Positions 56,763 through 64,000 of a DNA stretch of 64,000 nt are shown here, piece by piece (positions within the stretch are counted from its first letter, which is position 1; each line of letters starts with the position of its first letter). The position numbers and the translations under genes were made by a program. The stretch covers positions 26,334 to 90,333 of the forward strand of contig NZ_JBCGDC010000015.1 of assembly GCF_042237075.1 (NCBI RefSeq), in the 5' to 3' direction. The DNA comes from Polymorphospora lycopeni (GTDB lineage Bacteria; Actinomycetota; Actinomycetes; Mycobacteriales; Micromonosporaceae). A model generated the notes under the pieces. That model made no database searches. It was not told where the DNA came from and saw nothing but the letters and a program-made list of their open reading frames with translations.

Positions 56763-59423
56763 ATGCGCGAGGACCGCGAAGTCACCGGGGATCTTCCCCT
56801 GCTGGCGTCGAAGCTGGCCGTGCCGCCGGCACCGGCGGTGTCGGTACGGCGTACGCGGCTCCTCGGGCTGCTCGACTCCGGTGCCGCCGGCCCGGTCACG
56901 ATCGTGACCGGACCGGCGGGCTGGGGCAAGACGACCCTGCTCGCCGCCTGGGCGCGCGAGCGGCCCGACGGCCCGCCGGGCTGGCTGTCCGTCGACGCCG
57001 GCGACGGCGCCGACCGCTTCTGGGCGTACGTCCGCGCCGCACTCGACACCACCGTCGGCCCCGACGGCCCCGCCGGCTCCGACGGGCCGCTACGGCTGGC
57101 CGACGCGCTCGCCCGGCGGCCGGAGCCCGTCACCCTGGTCGTCGACGACTTCCACCTGCTCGACGACGCCGACGTGCTGGCCGGCGTCGACCTGCTGCTG
57201 CGGCACGCGGGGCTGCGGCTGGTCGTCGGCACCCGGCGGGAGCCGGCCCTGCCGCTGCACCGGTTCCGGCTCGCCGACGAGCTGACCGAGATCCGGGCCG
57301 CCGACCTGACCTTCGGCCCGGACGAGGCCGCCGAGCTGCTCGCCGGGCACGGGGTCGCGCTGCCGGCCGGACTCGTCGACGACCTGCACGACCGCACCGA
57401 GGGCTGGCCGGCCGGGTTGCGGTTGGCGGCGGACGCCCTGAAGGGCCACCCCGAGCCGGCGGGCCTGGTCGACGGGTTCACCGGCGACCACCCGGTCATC
57501 GCCGGCTACCTGGCCGAGGAGGTTCTCGCCGGGCTGCCCGCCGACCTGCGCGACGTGCTGCGGCGGGGCTGCGTCGCCGACCGGCTCACCGGCGAACTGG
57601 TCGAGACGCTGACCGGCCGCCCGGACGGCGAACGGCTGCTCGGCGAACTGGAACGGCACACCGGGCTGGTCCGCGCGGCCGGCGGCCGGCCGCCGGCCTG
57701 GCGGTGCCACCGGATGCTCGGCGAACTGCTGCGTGCCGAGCTGCACCGGCACGATCCGGGTGCGGCCGCCGACCTGCACCGCCGCGCCGCGGCGTGGCAT
57801 GCCGGGCAGGCCCGGCCCGCCGAGGCGCTGCGGCACGCGCTCGCCGCCCGCGACTGGGCCGGTGCCACCGGCGTCCTGGCCGGGCACTGGCCGGAGCTGC
57901 TTCCGTACGTCCCGGCCGGGCCGGCCACCGACCCGGCTCCGCCGCCGCCGGACGACGCGGTCCGGTCCGGGCCGGAGCTGGCGCTCGCCTACGCGCTGGA
58001 CCGGCTCGGCGACGACCCGGCGACAGCCGGGAGCTGGTTGCGGCTCGGCGACGAACTCGCGCGGCGGCTGACCGGCGGGCGGCGGGACCGGTTCGTGGTG
58101 CTGGCCGCCGCCGTCCACCTGGTGTTCGCGCAGCTCGGCGGTGACGACGGCGCGGTGCGGTCGGCCGCCAGCCGGCTGCTCGCCCTGGTCGAACCGAACG
58201 GCGACGGGCGGGAGCGGGCGGCGGCGCAGGCGGCGCTCGGGGCCGCCCGGCTGACCGCCGGTGACCTCGACGGCGCGCAGGCCGTGCTGGTCGACGGGCT
58301 CGCCGACGCGGAGGCGGCCGGGCCGGACCGCGCCGTGCTGTCCTGCGGCAGCCGGCTGGCGCTGATCCGCGCGCTCCGCGGCGAACTGGACGCCGCGCAA
58401 CGGATCGCCCGGCAGGTGCTCGCCCTGCCCCGGTGCCAGGACCCGGTCCGCCCGCCCGACTGCGCGTACGCCCACCTGGCCCTGGCCGTCGTCGCGGCGG
58501 AGCGGGGCCGGCCCGACGAGGCCGAGGCGGAGATCACCGCCGCCGGGCGGGCCGAGGAGCCCCAGCTCGCCGCGCTGGTCGACGTCGTCACCGCCGAGCT
58601 GCGCCACGACCGGGGCGACCTGACCGGTGGCTACCAGGCGTTGCGTGCCGGCCGGGCGGTGCTGTCCGGCCGGCCGACCGCCCGGTTCGTCGCGCTCTGG
58701 TTCGCCGTCGCGGAGGCGGAGCTGCGTACCGCGCACGGCGACGTGGACACCGCCCGGACGGTGCTGCGACCGCTGGTCGACCGATTCCGGCCCGGTCGGG
58801 GACCGAACGGCTCCGCCCCGGCGGACGGGGCGACGGCGCTGCCGGCACCGGTCGCGGTGGCGCTGTCCCGTACCCACCTGCGCGGCGGCGACCCGCGGAC
58901 CGCCGCGCGGCTGCTGCCCAGCTGGGAGGACGGCCGGCCCGGCGACCGGCTCGCGGTACGGCTCGACGCCGGCCTGCTGGACGCGCTGACCGCCAGCCGG
59001 CTCGGCGACCGGCGGCGGGCGACCCGGGCGCTGGAGCGGGTGCTCGCGCTCGCCGAGCCGGAAGGGTTCCGGCGGGTGTTCGTCCGGTACGGCCCGCCAC
59101 TGCGCGACCTGCTGGCCGCGCACCTCGACTCGGGAACCGCGTACTGGCCGCTGGTCAACGAGCTGATCGACGCGACCGGCACGGCGGCCGGGCCGGTGCC
59201 GGGCGCGCCGCCACCGGCGCCGCCGTCGGGGGAGGAGCTGACCGAGCGGGAACTGACCGTGCTGCGCTACCTCCAGAGCATCCTGTCCAATGTGGAGATA
59301 GCTGCCGAGATGTCGCTTTCGGTCAACACGGTGAAGACGCACGTGCGCAACATCTACCGGAAGCTGGACGCCACGAGGCGTCGCGAGGCGGTCCGCCGGG
59401 CCCGCGAACTGCGCCTGCTCTGA
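56763..59423 (+). CDS. Large LuxR-family ATPase regulator (MalT/LAL type)
   Basis: 886 residues from ATG 56763 (GTG 56754 also possible). N-terminal P-loop ATPase with Walker A VTGPAGWGKTTLLAAW and Walker B LVVDDFHLLDDADV, an NB-ARC-like arm (GYLAEEVLAGLPADLRDVLR), then a long alpha-helical TPR-like region (about 400-780; AQAALGAARLTAGDLDGAQA). A LuxR HTH closes the protein (LTERELTVLRYLQSILSNVE, SLSVNTVKTHVRNIYRKLDA). These regulators act as ligand-gated activators. No target can be read from the neighbours. Confidence 0.93.
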   Translation: MREDREVTGDLPLLASKLAVPPAPAVSVRRTRLLGLLDSGAAGPVTIVTGPAGWGKTTLLAAWARERPDGPPGWLSVDAGDGADRFWAYVRAALDTTVGPDGPAGSDGPLRLADALARRPEPVTLVVDDFHLLDDADVLAGVDLLLRHAGLRLVVGTRREPALPLHRFRLADELTEIRAADLTFGPDEAAELLAGHGVALPAGLVDDLHDRTEGWPAGLRLAADALKGHPEPAGLVDGFTGDHPVIAGYLAEEVLAGLPADLRDVLRRGCVADRLTGELVETLTGRPDGERLLGELERHTGLVRAAGGRPPAWRCHRMLGELLRAELHRHDPGAAADLHRRAAAWHAGQARPAEALRHALAARDWAGATGVLAGHWPELLPYVPAGPATDPAPPPPDDAVRSGPELALAYALDRLGDDPATAGSWLRLGDELARRLTGGRRDRFVVLAAAVHLVFAQLGGDDGAVRSAASRLLALVEPNGDGRERAAAQAALGAARLTAGDLDGAQAVLVDGLADAEAAGPDRAVLSCGSRLALIRALRGELDAAQRIARQVLALPRCQDPVRPPDCAYAHLALAVVAAERGRPDEAEAEITAAGRAEEPQLAALVDVVTAELRHDRGDLTGGYQALRAGRAVLSGRPTARFVALWFAVAEAELRTAHGDVDTARTVLRPLVDRFRPGRGPNGSAPADGATALPAPVAVALSRTHLRGGDPRTAARLLPSWEDGRPGDRLAVRLDAGLLDALTASRLGDRRRATRALERVLALAEPEGFRRVFVRYGPPLRDLLAAHLDSGTAYWPLVNELIDATGTAAGPVPGAPPPAPPSGEELTERELTVLRYLQSILSNVEIAAEMSLSVNTVKTHVRNIYRKLDATRRREAVRRARELRLL

Positions 59424-59469
59424 CCGTCGTATCCACTGTGGACCAAAGCCGGCGGCCGGCGCCCCCCGC

Positions 59470-60033
59470 TCAGTGGCGGGCGGCGCCGTCGACCGCGGTC
59501 AGCAGGTCCGACAGCGCGTACGTCCCCTCGTGCCGCGTCCCGTTGACGAAGATGCTCGGCGTGCCGTCCACCCCGCTGCGTACCCCGCTGACGAAGTCGC
59601 GCCGGATCCGGTCGAGGTGCACGTGGTCGTTGACCTCGGCGGCGACCTCCTCGACCGGGAGGCCGACGTGCTGCGTACCCAGCGCCAGGTGCACCGGGTC
59701 GAGCTGGTCCTGGTGGGCGAAGAGCCAGTCGTGCATGGCCCAGAACTGTCCCCGTACGCCGGCCGCCTCGGCGGTCTCCGCGGCGATCTCGGCGTACGGG
59801 TGCACGTTGGCGAGCGGGAAGTGCCGGAACACCAGCCGTACGGTGCCCGGCCGTTGCCGCCGCAGCTCCCGCAGGTTCGGGTACGCCGCCGCGCAGTGCG
59901 GGCACTGGAAGTCGCCGTACACGACCACGGTGGCCGGCGCGTCCAGCGGCCCCTGGGTGTGATCCTCGTCGGTCACCGCGGCCCGCAGCCGGCTGACGGT
60001 CACCTGCAGCGGTGTGATCCCGGCCGCGGTCAC
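59470..60033 (-). CDS. DsbA/thioredoxin-fold oxidoreductase (FrnE/NhaA-C type)
   Basis: 187 residues from GTG 60033, overlapping the BON stop by four bases. VVVYGDFQCPHCAAAYPNLR carries the CPHC active site, FRHFPLANVHPYAEIAAETA follows, and SGVDGTPSIFVNGTRHEGTY contains the cis-proline loop. There is no signal peptide, so it is probably cytosolic, as in the thioredoxin-like domain linked to some NhaA antiporters. Works as a disulfide oxidoreductase, perhaps in stress tolerance together with the BON protein. Confidence 0.88.
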   Translation of the reverse strand: MTAAGITPLQVTVSRLRAAVTDEDHTQGPLDAPATVVVYGDFQCPHCAAAYPNLRELRRQRPGTVRLVFRHFPLANVHPYAEIAAETAEAAGVRGQFWAMHDWLFAHQDQLDPVHLALGTQHVGLPVEEVAAEVNDHVHLDRIRRDFVSGVRSGVDGTPSIFVNGTRHEGTYALSDLLTAVDGAARH

Positions 60034-60707
60034 AGGCTGACCTTGATCCGGTTGTCGACCGACGAGACACCCGGCGCCGACCAGGCGACCCGCTCGGCCT
60101 CCTCGCGTTCGAGCCAGGAGCGCACACTCCCGTTGAGCACCACCCGGTCGCCCTGTACGGCGATGGTCAGCCGGTCGACGTCGGTCTCGACGCTGCGGAC
60201 CAGGGCCTCGCCGATCAGTTGCCGCAGGTCGTCGGGGGAGATCCCGGCCCGGGGCCGTACGGTCATGCCGTTGGTGACGCCGCGTACGCCGGCGAGGCGG
60301 CGTACCGTCCGTTCGGCGGCCCGGCGCTGGTACTCCCACTCGACCTCGCCCCGCACCATCACCCAACCCGCGGAGACGGTCACGTCGACGTTGTCGACCG
60401 GCACGAACGCGTCCCATTCAAGGGCCCGGGTCGCGGCGTCGGCGATGTCCGAGTCGGTGCGTTCGGCCGCGGGGGACAACTGCACCTCGATGTCGTTGGC
60501 GACCGCCCGGACCCCGCGGACGCGGTGGGCGGTGCGTTCCGCCGACCACTTCCGCGCGTAGTTGTCGACCTTTCCGGTCAGGGTCACGACCCCGTTGCGG
60601 GCGATGACCCCGATCTCGTTGGGCTGCACCCGGGCGTCCCATTTCAGCTCGTCCAGAACGTCGCGCTGGAGTTCCTCGTCGGTGCGCGTCATCCCTGCCG
60701 TCGCCAT
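60030..60707 (-). CDS. Protein with three BON domains
   Basis: 225 residues from ATG 60707; GTG 60713, closer to GGAGGGAAGG, is an alternative. Three repeats, each with VxVxxGxVxLxGxV: GVIARNGVVTLTGKVDNYAR, VDVTVSAGWVMVRGEVEWEY, LTIAVQGDRVVLNGSVRSWL. No signal peptide and no OsmY-like export, so a cytosolic BON protein, common in actinobacteria next to stress genes. BON domains bind phospholipid or polymer surfaces; role here unknown. Confidence 0.9.
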   Translation of the reverse strand: MATAGMTRTDEELQRDVLDELKWDARVQPNEIGVIARNGVVTLTGKVDNYARKWSAERTAHRVRGVRAVANDIEVQLSPAAERTDSDIADAATRALEWDAFVPVDNVDVTVSAGWVMVRGEVEWEYQRRAAERTVRRLAGVRGVTNGMTVRPRAGISPDDLRQLIGEALVRSVETDVDRLTIAVQGDRVVLNGSVRSWLEREEAERVAWSAPGVSSVDNRIKVSL

Positions 60708-61045
60708 GGTCACCTTCCCTCCGGTCAGCCTGCCCTACCAGGGTCGATGTTGCGCCGTGGGCGGGTGAGGCGGCGTCGTCCGGGGCGGGTGATACCGGTT
60801 CCATAACGTCGGCGGTATGACCCCAACGTTATGTAGCCACAGATCTCGATCAATGGTTAATCTGCGTTCAGTCCTTTCGGGTGATGAGGCAATCATCCGT
60901 CCGGACGTTGACCGCTACCTATTGGCTGCTCCAGTTCAGCCACGTCGGTATGGCAGTTGATTCGTGCCCGGGGCCTTCCCGCCGATTTCCCCCATTAACC
61001 GCTGGTAGCGGGGCGTCCGGGATCCCCCACACGAAGGAGACGAGA
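60708..61045. promoter_or_regulatory. Intergenic region upstream of the protease gene
   Basis: 338 bases between divergent genes, richer in A/T than its surroundings. A dyad ATAACGT (60803-60809) / ACGTTAT (60826-60832) with a 16-base loop is the clearest candidate operator. A Shine-Dalgarno AAGGAGA precedes ATG 61046. No clear -35/-10 pair was identified. Confidence 0.45.
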
Positions 61046-62301
61046 ATGCGCCGTACCCTCGCCACCGCCGTCGCGCTCACCGTCGCGACGGGGGGCCTGA
61101 CCACCGTGCTCGCCATCGGCGGGCCGGCCTCGGCGGCCCCGACCCCCGCGGCCGACGTACCGGCCGGAATGCTCGCCGCGATGGAACGCGACCTCGGGCT
61201 CACCGAGTCGCAGGCCCGCCAGCGCATCGCCGACGAGGCGGTCGCCGCGAAGACCGAGCAGCAACTGCGCAAGCAGCTCGGTGCCGGCTTCGCCGGTGCC
61301 TGGGTGGACAACTCCGCCCTGGTCGTCGCCGTCACCAGCGAGCACGACGCGGCGGCCGTACGCGCCGCCGGCGCCACCGCGAAGGTCGTCGACCGCAGCG
61401 CCGCCGACCTCGACTCGACCAAGTCCAAGTTGGACGCCAAGTCGGGTGCCGCCGGTGCCGCCATCAGCGGCTGGCATGTCGACGCGAAGTCCAACCGGGT
61501 CGTCCTGCTCGCCGACCCGGGCGCGGCGACCGCCGCCGCCGAGTTCATCAAGGCCGCCGGGGTCGACGCCGCGACCGTCGACGTCGTCACGGTGGACGAG
61601 TCCCCGCGTCCGCTGTACGACGTGGTCGGTGGCGACGCCTACTACATGGGCGGCCGCTGCTCCGTCGGGTTCTCGGTCGTCGGCGGCTTCGTGACCGCCG
61701 GCCACTGCGGCACGGTGGGCACCCCGACCCAGGGCTACAACAACGTCGCCCAGGGCACCTTCCAGGGCTCGTCGTTCCCCGGCGAGGACATGGGCTGGGT
61801 GGCCACCAACTCGAGCTGGAGCACGCCTCCGCTGGTCAACAACTACGCCGGCGGCACGGTCACGGTGACCGGCTCCGCCGAGGCGTCCGAGGGCTCCGCG
61901 ATCTGCCGCTCCGGCTCCACCACCGGATGGCACTGCGGCACGCTCCAGGTCAAGAACTCCACCGTCAACTACCCGCAGGGCACCNGGTCACGGTGACCGG
62001 CTCCGCCGAGGCGTCCGAGGGCTCCGCGATCTGCCGCTCCGGCTCCACCACCGGATGGCACTGCGGCACGCTCCAGGTCAAGAACTCCACCGTCAACTAC
62101 CCGCAGGGCACCGTCTACGGCCTGACCCGTACCAACGTCTGCGCCGAGCCCGGCGACTCCGGCGGCTCCTGGCTGACCGGCACCGAGGCCCAGGGCGTCA
62201 CCTCCGGTGGCTCCGGTAACTGCAGCTTCGGCGGCACCACCTACTACCAGCCGGTGAACCCGATCCTCAGCACCTACGGCCTGACCCTGGTCACCGGGTA
62301 A
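61046..62301 (+). CDS. Secreted S1E (streptogrisin/alpha-lytic type) serine protease, split by a sequence artefact
   Basis: Start ATG 61046 after AAGGAGA. Signal peptide about 1-31 (MRRTLATAVALTVATGGLTT, ending ASA), then a pro-region with the LTESQARQRIADEA motif typical of alpha-lytic proproteases, then the protease: GFVTAGHCGTVG (His), FPGEDMGWVAT (Asp), and EPGDSGGSWLTGTEA (Ser). As written the frame is broken at N 61985 by a duplicated 127-bp block. Removing 128 bases (one block plus the N) restores one frame of about 375 residues with all three catalytic residues, so the real gene is very likely intact. Confidence 0.85.
61858..62112. repeat. Exact 127-bp duplication flanking one N (assembly join)
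   Basis: Bases 61858-61984 and 61986-62112 are the same 127-bp sequence, separated by a single n at 61985. No biological repeat ends exactly at an unresolved base. It looks like two contigs with a shared end being placed side by side instead of merged. Confidence 0.9.
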
Positions 62302-62327
62302 CCCCCTGTCCCGTTTCCCAGCCTGCC

Positions 62328-62363
62328 GGTGCCGGCGCCCCTCCTCCCCGGGGCGCCGGCGCC
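62328..62363 (+). terminator. Terminator hairpin after the protease gene
   Basis: A 14-bp stem GGTGCCGGCGCCCC (62328-62341) and GGGGCGCCGGCGCC (62350-62363), one G-U pair, loop of 8, 27 bases past the stop codon. Strong GC stem without U-tract. Confidence 0.65.
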
Positions 62364-62484
62364 GGCACGTCCGGCTTCGATCGGCGTCGATCGCGGGACG
62401 GGGTCGACAGCGGCCGGCGCCATAGTGGAGGATCTGTCACCACCCGGACGCCTCCCGCGCCCCGCCCCCGGCAAGGACGTCGCT

Positions 62485-62562
62485 ATGACCGAGCGTAGTG
62501 AGGGAATCGGCCTGCTCAGGGCCCAGTCATGCGATCGCCGAGCGGAGCGAGGTGGCGCATGA
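62485..62562 (+). CDS. 25-codon junction mini-ORF (ERSER element), copy before the membrane protein gene
   Basis: ATG 62485 with AAGGA about seven bases upstream, so here the mini-ORF has its own ribosome site and is not preceded by an operon gene. The peptide begins MTERSEGIGLLRAQS and ends DRRAERGGA, 25 residues, and its stop overlaps ATG 62559 (ATGA). Thus translation of the membrane protein should depend on this leader. Its 3' end matches the fused copy at 28144-28209. Confidence 0.6.
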   Translation: MTERSEGIGLLRAQSCDRRAERGGA

Positions 62563-64000
62563 CCGTAGAAGGTAATTCGGTCCTGCCCCGCCTCGCCGCA
62601 GCGCTGCGGAGGGCGGCCGGCCACGAATGGACCATCGCCGCCGCCGGCAGCCTGCTGCTCGCCGCGCTGTTCACGTGGCCGACGCTGCGGGACATCACCG
62701 GCACCATCCCGCAGGACACCGGCGACCCCACCCTGCAAGCCTGGCAGATCGCCTGGGGCGGGCACGCGCTGAAGACCGACCCGACCAGCCTGTGGCACTC
62801 CAACACCTTCTATCCCGAGCTGTTCACCTACGCCTACTCCGACACCCTGCTCGGATACGCGCCGCTCGGCATGATCGGTGAGGGGCCGGTGGCCGCCGTC
62901 GCCCGCTACAACATCCTGTACGTCCTGGTGCACGCGCTCGCGTTCTTCGGGACGTACGCGCTGGGCCGCCAGCTCGGCGCGACCCGGATCGGCGCCGCGG
63001 TGGCCGGCGTCGCCTTCGCGTACGCGCCGTGGAAGCTCGCCCAGGCCGGGCACCTGCACGTGCTGTCCACCGGCGGGATCACCCTCGCCCTGGCGATGCT
63101 GGCCCGCGGCCACGGCTGGTCGCTGCGGCACGGCTACCGGCCCGAGTCGCGCCGCCCCGGCTGGGTGGTCGCCGGCTGGCTGGTGGCGGCCTGGCAGATG
63201 TCCCTCGGTTTCGGCGTCGGCCTGCCGTTCGGCTACCTCCTGGCCGCCGCCGTGCTGGTGGCCGCGGCCGGCTACGGCTGGGCCTGGTGGCGCCGTGGGC
63301 GGCCGGTCTTCGGCCGCCGGCTGCTGATCGCCGACCTGGCCGGCGGCACGGTCTTCGCCGCCGTCACCGTGTTCATGGCACTGCCTTACCTCAAGGTGGT
63401 CGAGCTGCACCCGGACAGCCGGCGGACGGTCGCGCACATCGACCAGTTCTCGCCGCCGCTGCGCGGCTTCTTCACCGCGCCGGGGGAGTCATGGCTCTGG
63501 GGCGAGCGGCACGCGGCCGCCCGGGAGACGCTGTCGTTCGCCGGGGAGATGACGCTGCTGCCCGGGGTCACCCTGATCGGCCTCGCCGTCACCGGCCTGT
63601 TCTTCTCCGTGTGGCGGCTGCGGCACCGGATCGCGCTCGGGGTCGGGGTGCTGGTCAGCGCGATCCTGGCCACCGGAAGCTCGTTCCTCGGCGACGGCGA
63701 TCCCGGCTACGTCACGTTGATGAACCTGCTGCCGGGCTGGGACGCGATGCGTACGCCCGGCCGGCTGGTGCTGTGGACCACCCTGCTGCTCGGCCTCCTC
63801 GCGGCCGGCGCGGTGAGCATGGCCGGCACCGCGTCGTCCGATGTGGAGGACGACGCTGGCGGCAGGGACCGGCCGACCGGCGGGGAAGCGCCGCTGCCCG
63901 CCGTGACCGCCGCTCCGGCCGGCGGCAAGGACGCGGACGCGGCGATCGCCGCCGGAGACGGGCCGGCCGTGGCGGTCGCCGCCGGGGACGGGCCGGCCAC
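62559..64000 (+). CDS. Polytopic membrane protein, GT-C glycosyltransferase-like, N-terminal part
   Basis: At least 480 residues, open to the right edge. Start ATG 62559 overlaps the mini-ORF stop. About nine membrane helices are visible; the first extracytoplasmic loop contains PQDTGDPTLQAWQIAWGGHA, whose acidic pair (GDP) after helix 1 is typical of GT-C enzymes that use lipid-linked sugars, and LMNLLPGWDAMRTPGRLVLW resembles the later loop of such proteins (DUF6044/YfhO-like). Near the window edge a low-complexity acidic-Ala/Gly segment (AAIAAGDGPAVAVAAGDGPA) begins, possibly an insertion between helices. Target polymer unknown. Confidence 0.75.
   Translation, partial: MTVEGNSVLPRLAAALRRAAGHEWTIAAAGSLLLAALFTWPTLRDITGTIPQDTGDPTLQAWQIAWGGHALKTDPTSLWHSNTFYPELFTYAYSDTLLGYAPLGMIGEGPVAAVARYNILYVLVHALAFFGTYALGRQLGATRIGAAVAGVAFAYAPWKLAQAGHLHVLSTGGITLALAMLARGHGWSLRHGYRPESRRPGWVVAGWLVAAWQMSLGFGVGLPFGYLLAAAVLVAAAGYGWAWWRRGRPVFGRRLLIADLAGGTVFAAVTVFMALPYLKVVELHPDSRRTVAHIDQFSPPLRGFFTAPGESWLWGERHAAARETLSFAGEMTLLPGVTLIGLAVTGLFFSVWRLRHRIALGVGVLVSAILATGSSFLGDGDPGYVTLMNLLPGWDAMRTPGRLVLWTTLLLGLLAAGAVSMAGTASSDVEDDAGGRDRPTGGEAPLPAVTAAPAGGKDADAAIAAGDGPAVAVAAGDGPA

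Noticed and set aside
57090..59342. 750-codon leftward open frame opposite the LuxR ATPase gene
   Set aside because: Pure codon-position shadow; no motif, while the opposite strand has a complete Walker/LuxR protein.
61858..62112. Real gene duplication or pseudogenisation of the protease
   Set aside because: The two blocks are identical and separated by an unresolved base, and collapsing them restores the frame; an assembly error is the simpler reading.

Overview
The window is very GC-rich, uses many GTG starts and 4-bp stop/start overlaps, and carries families typical of actinomycetes: an F420-type luciferase-like oxidoreductase, PadR/MerR/LuxR regulators, a streptogrisin-like protease, and leaderless promoters with TANNNT -10 boxes. 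Together with dispersed inverted repeats built on GATC motifs this points to a Micromonosporaceae-like soil actinomycete. This is inferred from gene content, not from a marker gene. Both ends are cut: a flavoprotein C-terminus at the left edge and a membrane protein running off the right edge.

Left part (1-12.3 kb). A zinc-ribbon SDR oxidoreductase faces a two-gene unit (TPR-like protein plus membrane-anchored M16 peptidase). A CAU-anticodon tRNA follows, then an accessory segment without integrase: two unknown genes, a frameshifted XRE regulator remnant, a PIN-toxin/Phd-antitoxin pair and a YefM/YoeB pair, each pair with a candidate operator. A PadR regulator with twin palindromic operators heads a MacB/FtsX-type ABC export operon.

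Middle (12.3-27.1 kb). A MerR-methyltransferase fusion is followed by a complete three-gene NAGGN (N-acetylglutaminylglutamine amide) osmoprotectant operon. Next come a TipA-like MerR regulator, a secreted beta-propeller phytase, an LLM oxidoreductase with an ARMT1-like phosphatase, and a secreted ricin-type/beta-helix protein. Then comes an ADP-ribose group: a NADAR protein with a zinc-ribbon partner, divergent from a macro-domain protein.

Sugar locus (27.2-42.8 kb). Two divergent operons share a 375-bp control region. Leftward: cupin isomerase, DeoC-like aldolase, shikimate-dehydrogenase-like enzyme, UlaG-like hydrolase, RpiR regulator, FGGY kinase, class II aldolase and a 2-hydroxyacid dehydrogenase. 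Rightward: DeoR regulator, RbsB/A/C-type importer, TIM-barrel isomerase, PfkB kinase and a second FGGY kinase. Import, two or three phosphorylations, isomerisation and aldol cleavage are all present, but I cannot name the substrate.

Right part (42.9-64 kb). An ABC-2 exporter sits beside a NarL-type two-component pair, then recQ, a secreted protein, argS preceded by an arginine-rich leader peptide with attenuator-like hairpins, a LacI regulator coupled to a 10-codon uORF, two unknown genes, a small KhtT-like protein with a CPA2 antiporter fused to a UBP zinc finger, a large LuxR ATPase, a DsbA-like/BON pair, and a secreted S1 protease split by an assembly artefact (an exact 127-bp duplication around a single N).

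The most unusual structure is a family of about 74-nt inserts at gene junctions, with three clear copies and two degenerate ones. The three clear copies each encode a 25-residue peptide beginning M(S/T)ERSE whose stop overlaps the start of the next gene. A diverged copy appears to have become fused to the downstream protein.
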